Below are positions 12,520-24,336 of a stretch of DNA of 64,000 nt, piece after piece. A model generated the notes under the pieces. That model searched no databases. It was not told where the DNA came from and saw only the letters and a program-made list of their open reading frames with translations. Origin of the DNA: Callipepla californica brunnescens (lineage: Eukaryota; Chordata; Aves; Galliformes; Odontophoridae); NCBI GenBank assembly GCA_023055505.1, contig JALIRH010000002.1:42078233-42142232 (forward strand), in the 5' to 3' direction. Positions within the stretch are counted from its first letter, which is position 1. Every line of letters begins with the position of its first letter. The translations under genes and the position numbers were made by a program.

Positions 12520-15500
12520 ATCTGCAGCATCTGGACCTCCCAACCCTGGACAGCAGCCAACCACACAGCCAAAAGAGCTGACAGACGGCCACCTTCTTCC
12601 TCTGGCCTCTGCCCTTAATGGAGCCAGCCAGGAATTCATCATGCCAGTTTTAAACAGATGGAAAGTGGAAAAAAAAAAGAAAGCAATTGGATGGGATTTG
12701 TCTACCCTTATCCAAATTTCAAGAAGAAGTTTACTCATTCAAAGAAATCTATATAGCAATCTTGATTTTTTTGTTTGCTGTTTGGATTTGCAAAAGTACC
12801 AGGAAGCAAAGGTGCTCTGGAACTAATTTCTATTGTGTTCTCCAGACAGCTTGCTCTGTAGCATAAATCCTATTAATAGATGACCTCAGATGTTGCCTTT
12901 TGAGCGGTGGTGAGTTTTTGAAGAGCATAAGCAATGTTTTTCTGTGGCTCTATAATTTCCCTTCTGAATAAACAGTCTTCTTTCCTCCCTACTCCCACAT
13001 GTGACTGCTTCATCAGCATTTCCCTGGCATGCTGAACTACAAACTTTCTCTTTTCCACAGCTGCACTTGTGCCAGTAAAACTCTTAATATCACCAGTAGG
13101 TAAAAATCTCTCAACATTCTCCCCATTCTCCTTGTGTGTACATCATAGATACCCAGGGAAAAAGATGGTTTATCCTTCTGTGGTGAGCTCTCCTTCTTTA
13201 GCCCTTTAATTGATGTGAAGAAAGGCACAGGAACAAGTGCCAGAATGGCCATCCTGGCGTGGACCGCTGAGCCCTGCTTCCTGAAGCAGTTAGCTGAAGC
13301 TGGAAATAGTATGCAAGGTTATTATAATCTGCTGAGTGCCCAAAAGTAGGCTTGTACCTGCTGAAAAATAGTCCTCTGTGGTCTCATTAACAGTGGCCAT
13401 TGCAGTGGAAACTCCTATGCATGTCTTTCTTGGAAAACTCTGATCAAGAGATGTAAAAAATTACCTTGGAACTTGTCTTGTCTCCTCCTTCTTCTCTTAT
13501 TCCTACATGTTATTCTTTTCAAGTTCATGAGTCTCTGACTTGTTGATGGTAAGGGATCCGCTCAGAATGAAGATGCTGCAAAAGAGTTCTAACATCAGAA
13601 AGCACTTCATCTCTGAGACAGGGTTTTAATATAAGGATGTGCAAAATCCAGTGCTAAAGCTATTTTTCATTTTCTTCTGCTTACCTGTCTGAAGTGGGCT
13701 CTTACCAAAATCACTTTTACACAATTTGCCCCAAGTATGACAAAAAGTGCCACAGCAGAAAGGAAGAATGGCACCTGAACTTTCCCAAGCAGACCTCCTC
13801 TCAGAAGAAAGGTGCAGCGACTTTGGATTTTAAGACCTGTTCTGAGACTCATACCCTCTGCCTACCTCCTCTCCTTCAGCACATTCACCTTGAAGAGCCA
13901 TGGGGCTCAGCAGCCCTGCTGGGCCATGGGCTGCACACAGGTTTAACACATATGTTCACTCTTTGCATCTGTCACTGTATGTGAATGTGCTTCCCTACTG
14001 TTGTTTGCACAGTGTGGGACCACCATGCAGAACTATAGCTCTCTCATTATTAGAGTACCTGAATTTAATCAAGGTTACTGTAGTTGAGGGATGACACAGG
14101 CTGCCCAAGGAGTAAACAGCATCCCAAACTAGATTATCTAAGCAAATGAATAGATAAAGAGGAGGGAAAGGAAGCAGTGTCTTTGCTCCTTTCTCTTTGC
14201 ACTTCTGCATTCCAGCTGCCAGGGCTGTGGGCAGCCTTTGTTTTTGCAGACAGCCAGAACTGCAGGCTGTGTGCATGCTTTCTTTTGTATCAGAGTTGCT
14301 GGGCTCAGCGCTGGACAGACAGGCTGGATGCCAGCATTGGGAGGACAGCCTCGGGTCACCCCTCCAGCTCACCCTGCCCTAGATGAGCTGGGGGCAGAAG
14401 TGGAGTATGGAGGAGGGAGAGTGAGACAGGAGTCCTGCAACTCTGCAGCAGCCACAGTACCCTGTGCCATAGTCCTCTCACACCTAAAAGCCTGGCTAGA
14501 TTTTTGCTCTCTGTGAATATTATGCTTGCCACTGTCTAACTAATTTTCCAGTCACACTTGAAGTTTTCATAGTAGGTCATGGATTCTGCAAACAGCTGTG
14601 CCTGTCAAAGACTATCATTCCTAACTGGGGGTTACCATGCCCCTACCAGAAAGCATTGTCACCTCCATTCTTCCAAGAAAAGGGCACACAAGCCCTTCCT
14701 CATCTGCTTCAAGCCAGACAGTTAGTAAAACTGCCTTCCTCAGCAGTGTAACCTCACCCAGCTGCCTTGCCCGGGAGCTCTCTCTGGATCACATCTTCTG
14801 GCAGAAGTAGTAGTTCCAGCAACAATGACAGGAACGTCTCCAACCTGTGTAGTCCAATGCCAAGAGAACGTACACCTATAGCTTCACTCAGCAGAACCAT
14901 CCACAGACCAAACTGGCATGTGCATCTGCTTCCTGATCACATCTACCAGCTGTTCTTCTGACACGTGTCCCCATCCCCATGTCCTGTGGATATCTCATAA
15001 AGCTCTGTGACTACAGCAAGACTGGATATGTCTCAATTTGATGTCCAATTCTGCTGTTTGCAATTTTATGGCTGTGGAAAAGGTACGCGTTTGAAGTTCA
15101 CTAGCATAGAAACCACGTAATCACATTTTCCCATAGTCACAATGCTTTCGATTTGGATTTTGTTGTTTTCCCCAACAAGTCAAAACCAAGGCTGATCACC
15201 TGGGGTAGAACTCCTGAGTGAAAAACAAAGAGTGGTCAGTGGCCTTAACTCCCTCCTGCAAGCTGGTTTGTGTGAGAGCTGTGTTCTGCTGCAGCACCAT
15301 GCCTGAGCATTTTAGCATCACAAAAACAGTAAATCAGGTAACACTATGTTGGTGTTGAACCAATTTCTCAATATATGCTTAAGGACTGCTCCAGGCATCA
15401 TCTTTAAAGACACAAAAGATGTCTCTAATTTCTTCTGGGTGGGTGATACTGTTCGCTAGCAGCTACATTTTGACTGACTGATCACTGCAAATGCTCATGT

Positions 15501-17838
15501 CAAAACACACTGCACAATGCTTGACAAAAGCTAGGCATCTCATAACAGAAACCAAAACAATCAATATATTTCACAATGTAATTGCGGACTCCTTAGGCTT
15601 AGCACAATGTAGTAGAAAACCGTAGGTAAACAGATATGCCTTCAGTTTTTACTTTTTTCCAAGGCTGGAGTATTTAATCAGTTGAAGGAAACAGTTAACA
15701 GTTGTTTAGGGTTCACTACCTGGAACCATGTCACACGTGGATTGTGGCTCATTCCTCTTTTAACAACTGGCTGGAAAAGAGCATGTCATTCACCCAGATG
15801 GAGCTGTCTTGAATGGAGAACTCAGTCATGGATGGAGAACTCATGGGGAACCAGCTCAATGACTTAGGGCTCACTTGAGCTGAAATTGAGGGACAATGTC
15901 AAATCCACTTGGACAGAGAAGATCAGAGAGCTGAAGACTGTATCTTCATGACACCTTGTAGAGTCCCACCTCTGGTGCACTCTATCTGGGCAGGGAAGGG
16001 TTTGGTTTTGTCTGCTCTCCTTAGGAAGAGCCAGACCTTGCTTTCGGGTTGTAATTGCATAGCACTGAAGTAATCACTGCAATTAATGCTTATAAATAAA
16101 GCTGCCTAAATAATCCCTGCACAACTGTAAGCTGTAGAAATACATTTCAATTTTTTTTTCTTTCAGTACGAAATTTCCAAGCTATTTGTGCTTGTCCTCA
16201 CTTACCCAGAGCTTACTGGGACACAAAGCCTGAGGAATTTTAAGCACCACTGCAAAGTGCTGTTCCTCATTAAATTCTGTCCTTCCACACCCACATCCCT
16301 TCTCCTCACAGCATTAGGTGCAGTTGTACCTCACGGCACTAAGCCATCAGCCCCTAGAAGTGATGATAGCCTATTTCAGGACTGCAGCACTGCTGTGAAC
16401 AAGGTGCTCAAGTATGATACATTATCCCTCCGAGGCTGAAAATATCACCTCTACGATGCTCCTAAACTCTGAGCTAGGTGAGGTTAACACCACAGTCCAG
16501 GTTTCTCATGAGATAGAACATTACACTCCTGTTTATACATACAGCACACTGGAGCTTATCATCATTAGCACTGCTCTATGTGTGATTTCTGTAGTATCCT
16601 ATGTGGGCAGAACAGTTATGAGCACAGAATACTGTTCAAATAAGCTTTAACATGTATGACAGAATTTGATTAATTAGCACTAGTAGTGGAAACCCCGTGA
16701 CAAATTACTGCATTTTGTAAATTCTCAACTATGAGACCAAAGACTGTCAAACAAACCAATACAGGATGCTTCACAGGACTCATTCTCTTGACAGCTGTAG
16801 TGTTGTTTAAATGTCTATACTGTTCTTAGGTAAAAGATTACGCTGAGTTATTCTTGCTGTAAGCTTTCACTTAAAATAGTTTGATTTATTTACAATGGCA
16901 CAACAAATTACGTGATAAAAACCCAGAGTGGTCCACCAAAATACATCTCTAATATTGCAATCTCATACACAGCCTGAATTAGAAAAACAAAGGGATGTCT
17001 GCCAGAATCTGTGCAATAAAGGACAGATTTATTTTAAACTAGCTTTTATTCTGCTTTGTCACATTAATGACATGTACTGTGGGCAATGCCATTCAAATGT
17101 TTAAATAAAGATTTAAGTAGCTACTTTCATGACAGTAACCACTTTTCTCTGACTGTGTTTATAAAATTGCAGGCACCTGAAATATGACTCTTCTAAAGGT
17201 TCATTTGAACTCAAAATTCTCCCACACAGACAGGATGAATCTTTCTCCAAGCAGAATGCACTTGCTACCCCTATCTTAGAGAAATACCACACAGAACTGC
17301 TGGGAACAAACTGAAGAATACTGCCTGTTGCAACTGCCTGGGGTCAATGAAGAAGATATTAGTTTTATTTTTAGCTAGCTTTTGTAGCCTGATTGAGTTT
17401 TCCATTAGATAATCCAGTAGAGGTTCTCTTCTCTGCTGCTCTGCTTTTCTTTTTAATCATGAAGTTCGCCATGTTATTAATTAAGAAGTCCTTGATAAAC
17501 CATTGACTTTTTAATGCGAATCAGAAGCATCAAACACTGGCATCCCTTGACGAAATTTGTTCATAGTTTTTTAATAGAAAATGTTCATTGCTGAAGTATC
17601 CCAGTACCTCTCAAGCAATAAAGAATTTGCTCTTGTGATACCAATGAAAAGCAGAAAAGAGATGTAAAAAGAGGCTAGCAAGTAGTGAACAAAGCACAGA
17701 ACAATCAGAAGACTTGTTTGTAGACTCAGAGGAAACTAGCAGCATCAATGCCAAGACACAATGGCTGTTTATCCATTGGTATTACCCGACGACCATTTTG
17801 TAGTCCCTTGATCATCTTGGTTTTATTTTTTATTTTAG
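12520..17838. other. unique DNA, no gene recognised
   Basis: No domain, RNA gene or transposon was recognised. A - strand segment at 13,685-13,799 has a plausible pyrimidine-AG acceptor, one open frame of 38 codons with a hydrophobic run, and a CAG/GTAAGC donor; it is discussed as a weak possible exon in the findings. The blocks at about 17,020-17,180 and 17,360-17,640 are AT-rich with many TTAAT/ATTAA cores and resemble noncoding regulatory DNA. This is an impression from composition only. Confidence 0.5.
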
Positions 17839-18027
17839 ATTGAAAGATGACAGACAGAAGAATAGGCTGCAAATTAAAATCAAGAGCCAAACTTGCTGAT
17901 GGAAGCTGAACATGTATTTGCTTCTGTGTGAAGCTTCAGTCTTAGGAAAAATCTACACTGTGGTACTTTTAGCAATGCTAGTAGCAAGGGTTCAGAAATT
18001 ATCAATTGGGTTTCCAGAAATCATGAG
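17839..18027 (+). other. candidate noncoding exon with strong splice signals
   Basis: A long uridine-rich tract (GGTTTTATTTTTTATTTTAG) ends at an AG at 17,837-17,838, a very good 3' splice site. A GAG/GTAAGT 5' splice site lies at 18,027/18,028. The 189 bp between them are of typical internal-exon size. All three + frames contain stops (TGA within the first four codons in two frames), so if this is an exon it is untranslated or belongs to a long noncoding RNA. A second splice-bounded segment lies 1.3 kb downstream on the same strand. Chance pairing of good sites in 64 kb is possible and no transcript evidence is available. Confidence 0.3.
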
Positions 18028-19332
18028 GTAAGTGTAAAAATTATTTTGATATTTTTCAGAGAAATGCTAGTTTGAATTTTCTTTTTTCTTTCATTCATAT
18101 TTGCTCTGAAGAAATCTTGAAATTTGTATGCAACCCCTTCAGGAGCTGGGTTTGTCTTTAAGACAAATATCCAAGGCTGTAAAACTCGTGGAAAAAAAAA
18201 ATTGCTAGAGTTGGCAGTGTATTTATTTAATAGCATTGATTATTCAGGAGTATTAACTCTAGCAGCTTCACCTAGTAGCAGGCAAATATGAACATTTTAG
18301 ATAGAATTTGAGCATTACTGAGTTGCCTGCTTTTGAGTCAAGACATAGATTTGGATCCCAAAGCAGTGTTATTGGTGTTGCCAGGTCTTCACTGGCTATA
18401 AAGCAATGCTCACAAGAGGAGAATATCGGGACTCACTGATGCAGTGGACAAGCACCCAGGTGTTAATGCCTCCATGTGTTTGCTCACCACAGCAGGCACT
18501 GAAGATGGGTGAGTGGAGTCACTGTGGCAATGGTGTGATGCAATTTCCTACAGGGCAGAGATGCCCCTGCGATGCCACTGGATTAACCAAGGCTGGGGCA
18601 GCCAGACACCAGGAACCTCGAGCTGCATCCAAAGTCCAAGGCAATGCCCTCCATGCCTCCCATGGCACAAGTCCCCAGTGTTCAGACAAATGTGTTGAAC
18701 CCAATACTGCCTATCTGCACATAGCACTCAGTTGGTCAGACATGTTTGGGGCAGCAGGCAGGACAATAGTCAACCAAGTGGAGATATGCTCAGATATTAA
18801 TTCTCCTGACCAAAATATTTAAAATCCTTTGCAACAACAAATGAGCTTTCTGCCTTTCCCTACCAACATCCACCTGCCATTGCATCGGTTTCTAGTGGAA
18901 CCTGGGCAAGACACTTATCTGACACACATTTTGCTGCCCTGGTAATAATAGCATTGGGTTATTGGCTTTGTATGATTGGCAGTCAAAACATGAAGCAAAT
19001 CACAAAGAAAGGGAAAACTCCCACTTTGGACTTCTCTATCTTTTTGCAAAAATATTCAATTCTATGTACTCCCCTATCTTTTCAGTGTGTAGAACATACC
19101 AAGTGTTGCTCTTAAAATGGTAGTTTTGTATCTGTTGGTTTGCAGGGTTCTTACACAAGGTTTTGTGGTTAGGAGCCATTAATTCCTCTCTTCACCCACT
19201 TTTTTACTCTTAAAATAAGCGTTTTGATCAGAAGCTAGAACACTGAAACTGGACGAGAGTTTATGCAAATCCAGCCAAAGCTTTTTGCCCCCTTGATTCA
19301 ATCTTCCCTTTAATCCTCATGATGATCCGCAG
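18028..19332 (+). other. stretch between two candidate exons
   Basis: If the flanking candidates are real this is a 1.3-kb intron, beginning GTAAGT and ending CGCAG. The 138-codon + strand frame at 18,406-18,822 lies in a GC-richer patch open on both strands, and no domain is recognised. No repeat was recognised. Confidence 0.3.
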
Positions 19333-19504
19333 TAATGGATAAAAATTCTAAGCAGGAGCAGGAACAAAAGCCCTCAGGAAGCAATTTTGATTGCTGTGAG
19401 GAAGCACTTGAGGCTCCTGGCCCTAGGGAACTCTTCCCACTTCATTGGAGGCATTCAGATACCATGGTGATGCGGGACTTCATGAATAACGAGATAGATA
19501 AATG
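19333..19504 (+). other. candidate coding exon or small ORF
   Basis: A CGCAG acceptor with a moderate pyrimidine tract precedes 19,333 and a strong ATG/GTGAGT donor follows 19,504. Only one of the three frames is open. It begins at an ATG (19,335) in a good initiation context (G at -3, G at +4) and runs 57 codons to a TGA at 19,506-19,508 inside the donor. The predicted peptide is polar and charged at its N-terminus (MDKNSKQEQEQK) and ends RDFMNNEIDKW. I recognise no family. The exon would carry 2 nt before the first codon and 2 nt after the last. A 57-codon open frame is not significant by itself; the combination of start, frame and splice sites is what makes it worth listing. Confidence 0.25.
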
Positions 19505-20619
19505 GTGAGTGCTTTTGATCTCTGCTAGCCTGTATTTCATGTTGTCAACTGGGGAAGAGCCTATTCAAATCTGTCGGCTGCAGCAGGTCAGCCAGGAGAG
19601 AGAAAATGTCTTCATTACAGCCTTCTGTTCAGCCAGGCCTCCCAGCTGACCCTGCTGCCCAGGCTTGTCAGTCAGACAGGGAAAATTTTCCAACTGAGGG
19701 AAGGCATCACTGCGCCAGATTTATCCACGGCATTGGAGCTGGGAAGCCACAGCAGGAGACCTGTACAGCCTTCACTAGTGCTGGGCATCTCCTGCACCAC
19801 GACAAATGTGTCCGGTCCCCAGCTGGGTATGTGCAGGGAAACCAGGCTGGTTTTGCTGGGTGCTATTTTCAGTGCCACTGGGGTACAGGGCTCTGAAGGA
19901 AGGCATGAGCTGTGTGGCTACAGAAGAGTCTTGGTAGTTAGAAGTACCTAAATATTAATTACATTTTCTGCACTGATTCTTTTCAATCAGCAAGTCCCCT
20001 TTCATCATACATTTCAGGCAATAGAAATGGAGTTCATTTTAGTTTACATTTTAAGCTGAAATGAATTTCTACAGCTTCTTTAAAGACTGTGCTCTGGTTC
20101 TGCAGGCACAGCCCTGCTGAGATCTGTGGCAACACTCAGGAAGGAAACCTGAGCAGGTTGTCACAGCCTCCTAATGAGGAAGGAAGATTCTGGCTATCCA
20201 GGAGGGAGAAGAAGGGCACATTTTTGCAAGGAGTTGTGTTCAAAATTGCAGTGAGAGTTACAATTCCATTATTTGGTAATGAGATTTGTAAACCTCATGT
20301 TCACAGGCTGAGATAAACAATATATGCTTCCTGAATTCCTCTTGGAAGAAGAGTCCCTTACAGCATAGCTAAATTACACAGTAAGTTATCATTTATAAAG
20401 AATGAAAATGGAAAAAAGAGAGAGTGAAATTAATTTACATCTAAAGGATTTCTCAGTTTTTGGATTGAAGGGCAGAGAAAGAAAGCAGTGTCCTCCAAAA
20501 CTGCACTCTTAATGGGGATGGTTTTACTACATCAGATCGTTTCCAGAAAGCATTAAAAAATGTTCCCTTTACTCAAGCCAGACAGGTTTTAATAGTATCA
20601 AAGCAAAATATGGCCTGCT

Positions 20620-20643
20620 ATTAGCATGAAATAACATTAGCAT
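20620..20643 (-). promoter_or_regulatory. pair of perfect octamer (POU) motifs
   Basis: ATTAGCAT occurs twice, at 20,620-20,627 and 20,636-20,643, a 16-bp offset. This is the exact reverse complement of ATGCTAAT, a classic octamer variant bound by POU-domain factors. The surrounding 120 bp are AT-rich and repeat-free. Motif identity is seen directly; binding and function are inference. Confidence 0.35.
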
Positions 20644-23600
20644 AAATAGAAAAGAGTCAGGATGCTGAGAAAGAATTCCACATAAGTGGCCTGCTCATTT
20701 CGCTAGACATCACTGTAGCTGAGAAACTGTGAAATTTCCATAATAATCGAGTGCAGAGGAAAACAAACAACAATTTTATTGATAGGGAAATTACATCCTG
20801 TTGCTGAATATAAAACTACAGCACTGTACAATGGCCCCTTAACGGCACAGAAAATATATATTAATTTGTATGTGTAAATGAAATGTAAATAAAATACCCA
20901 GTTCAATCTGGCCTTGGAAATTTCCTGACAGTGTTTCAGTGCAGAAACCCAGGAGATACATATTTGGATTCTATACCCTAGACCCTAAGCTAATGGCATT
21001 TGATACCTTTGTGGATAAGATTTACTCAGCTGCTGTGTGGTGATACACTTGTGACAGAAAACGCAGTACCAGCTGGTCTGTGAGATGGTGCTGGCTTCAG
21101 AGAAGGGCTCCTTGGGGTTTTCTTTTTTTAAAAGAAGATCCTTCAGCACTTTGTAGCAATAATCCCAGATATTACAGTTTGAAGCAATACTGCTGCAATG
21201 CTTAAGACTGTTAGAGTAGTGCTGGGTTGCGTTTCCAAGGGGAAACAGCCCTTTTTTCCTGACTGGGGAGAGTAGGAATAGCAGCTACAGAAATCAAGTT
21301 CAGAAGAGGGTGACCATAGGTGGGGTTGTCACCCTATGGATACAGATCGTGGAGCTGGGCAGCCAACCCCCAGTCCCTTTGGCACTGAGCATGCATAGTG
21401 TCAGTGCAGAAGCTGCTTGTGTTTCTTGATGGGCATCCTTGTGCCAGCAGCAGCAGCAAGGCAGGCAGCAGTTCTGGCAGAAGGACATTCCTCCCTCTTG
21501 CCCATCCATGTGCCCAAGCACTGGAGACCCCTCTCACTGCCACCTCCTGCAGCCATAAACCCTCCTGCACAGCCAGGCTGGAATGCTACCCTGCCAAAGC
21601 AGCAGCACTCTGCATCCCCTGTGCGCTCTGCACAGCAGTAAATGATTTCCCCTCAGGGCGGTGAGGTGGAGAAAAGGGCCCTGAAATTCAGCCGTGAGCC
21701 GCCTTGAGATGGCTCGTCCTAAGAAAAGTGTTTGGGGGAGAAAGGTTGGCAGGGGGAGGGGAGAGATTGTGTGGCTGCACAAAGCCAGTGGAACAGTTAA
21801 TGCTTTAACCTTGCGTATAATTTATACAATAAACAAAGTCACATGTTTCTCTAATAATTTAGATGTAAGCAAATGTTGATTTATTCAGGAAGGCTACTGC
21901 CAGCAGCAAAGCCTGCAGCACTGAAATTTGAATTAAACTAGGACAGAAGCAGGCTAGTCTATAATAACATTTGTATAATTTTATTTTTGCCCTTGGCTCA
22001 GTTCATTTCCTTCTACAGTAGATGCATGAAATTGGTTCTTCAGCCACCTTTAGCTGATGTTCATTGATATCGGGGGTAGGCAGAGAAGCAAGAGAATGTA
22101 ACCTTTTTAGACTTTGTGTTTGCAATTGCAGGGCCATGAATTCCTAGGTCATTTATGCCAATAATTTTCTTCTCTGCCTTCTCTTCCTGCAGTAATTTCT
22201 GAGCAGCATCATTTAACCTGGAGTGATGGGACTTTTCCCCCCATTTTTTCCTGCATGGAGACTTCTAGAATAGAGCCTGTTAAGCAGATGCAAATGTTGT
22301 GTTGTTTTTATTCTTTTATTCAGGCCTGAGGGCATGAAATTGGAGTTCTCTTACTCTTGCTTTCAACAAGAAAGAAAGGGACCATACGATACTTTAAAAC
22401 TGATGGTGAAAAAACGAGCACTAGCACACATATCTGGAGCAGATCCCTTGGCTTGGCTTCCCTTCCAGCATGGAAGGGAAAATATACGGGCTATGAGAAA
22501 AGATGCAGAGCAGTGAGAGGCAGTGATTTTGTCGAGGAATTCTGGTGGAAGCAGAAACTTCATTCCCTGCTCAGAGGATTCACACCATAGAGAAAAAATA
22601 TTTTGCTTTTTCTCCAGGGAACCTGCAGGCATGGTGTTCACTTTTCCCGAGCTAAAAGGGGTGGTCTTGTGATGAGGACTGGAGATGTGAAAGGAAAGTG
22701 AAGGCCAGAGAGGAGACTGATAATGTCCCTACCTGGCAGTGTGACAAGGATCATATTTTAACAGCAGCCAGGGTGTGCGAGACTGTTGCACAGGAATGAC
22801 TCAAGCTGTTTTCTTCCAGACTTAAGCATGGACAGGTGCAAAAGCCTAACACAAGCTCAGGTAGTGGTGCTCTTACTCATAGCACTCACGTATTCGGTGA
22901 TTTCACGGCTGTGGCATTTGCTGAAAAGTGTCTTCATTTTTGCAGTCCTTTGCTAAGAAAAGCTCCTTAGTGTGAGTGAAAATCAAACCAAGCCCTGTGA
23001 GCCCAGGGCAGAATGTGGGAACCCTGAGTGGCTCTCAACCATCCCAGCAGGTGCAGGCCCTCTCTGTGGCAGAAGATTGAGCCAACAGCACATGAGCAGG
23101 AACAGCCTCCTGATGGGAAGCCATGGGTCAGACAGGGTGGCAGATGTAGGTCTGAAGTTCCTACCTTAAAATCACAACAACCCCCCTCTCCTCACTACAT
23201 AGAGATCACAAAAATGGCAGCAGCCTCAGGAGAATAAAGCCCTGAGTAGGACTGGTTGCACATCTAGACATCAGCCACATCTCTCAGAGGGACATCTGCA
23301 CCACAGTGTTAGACATCTCTGTTACAGTCTGAGCTGGCCAGAGATTAAACCCGAACAGCTTTATGGGCAAAACAAAAATTGCTCTGAAAATGTTGCAGTT
23401 TCACCCAATTTTGTAAGTGATCCAGTGTGAGGACAAACAGGCTACATAAGAGGAAGGGTTTCCACACAAACGAAATCCAAAATGCTGGATTTCCCACAGG
23501 TATTAAATATCCAGGTTTCAGTTTCTATAGCTTCAATTGTTACTTTTATTTCCTTCTTACTGGTGGTAATCCTAATCTGTGGACAGTTCTAATTTGAGAA

Positions 23601-24293
23601 CATCTCCCAGCGTTTCTTCTGGTCCTCAGTTCTAACGTTGCATAAGTTACAGACACCTTGAATCTTATGGCCCCATGTGTACCATCTCATCTGAAAACTA
23701 AGGGTCACGTCTTAGTCTCCATCCATCAGCTTTCCCTGATCACAGTGAAGAGAGGGGACAAGCCTCTGTGTGACCATCATGTCCATTCACCTCTGCCCAT
23801 AACAATACATGCAGCAAACTGTTCCAGCCCCTGCTCCTCTCCCGAGGTGCCAAAAACAAAGGAAGGGCAATCAGTGATATTTTCTTTGCCAAGCCTGAGG
23901 GAACCAGGAGCAGATTGCGACAGCGACAGTCACAGCCTCCCAGGTTTCTCCCTCCTTAGGTCATGTGCTGCACCTGACCTGTGGCAAAGTCATGGCTAAA
24001 CTCTTTGTTACCTTATTATTAATTAAAACTTTGGATGAAATCCTCAGCTGGAGTAAATGCTCATTGCTCCCGGCCCCCACCCACTGGTTTCTGAAAGCAT
24101 ACAGAAGTAGCCACAATTCTGCCGTTAAAACTGAACTTGGATCACACTTTTGTGGTCTAATAAATAAATATCACTGCATCCCATTTAGCTCTGTTAATGA
24201 CACATTAAGAATGGCATGTGTTTTAACAAAAACATGCTTTCCCCTTTTTTAAAAAGCCATAAATGAAGTATTAAAAGTCCCAATCCATCACGG

Positions 24294-24336
24294 TGACATC
24301 AGATCAGTGGACTGTGACTTTTATGACATCAGAGCA
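24294..24336 (+). promoter_or_regulatory. paired TGACATCAGA sites, CRE/AP-1-like
   Basis: TGACATCAGATCA begins at 24,294 and TGACATCAGAGCA begins at 24,324, exactly 30 bp apart. They share a core one base away from the TGACGTCA cyclic-AMP response element. The region from about 24,260 to 24,420 is free of recognised repeats. The spacing of about three helical turns is compatible with cooperative binding, but this is inference. Confidence 0.3.

Noticed and set aside
18300..18400. Possible MIR-like phrase (TTTTGAGTCAAGACATAGAT)
   Set aside because: Only one of the MIR landmarks is present; neither the GGGCAAGTCAC nor the CTCAGTTTCC region follows.
18406..18822. 138-codon + strand frame
   Set aside because: It overlaps other open frames on both strands in a GC-richer patch, with no recognised motif.
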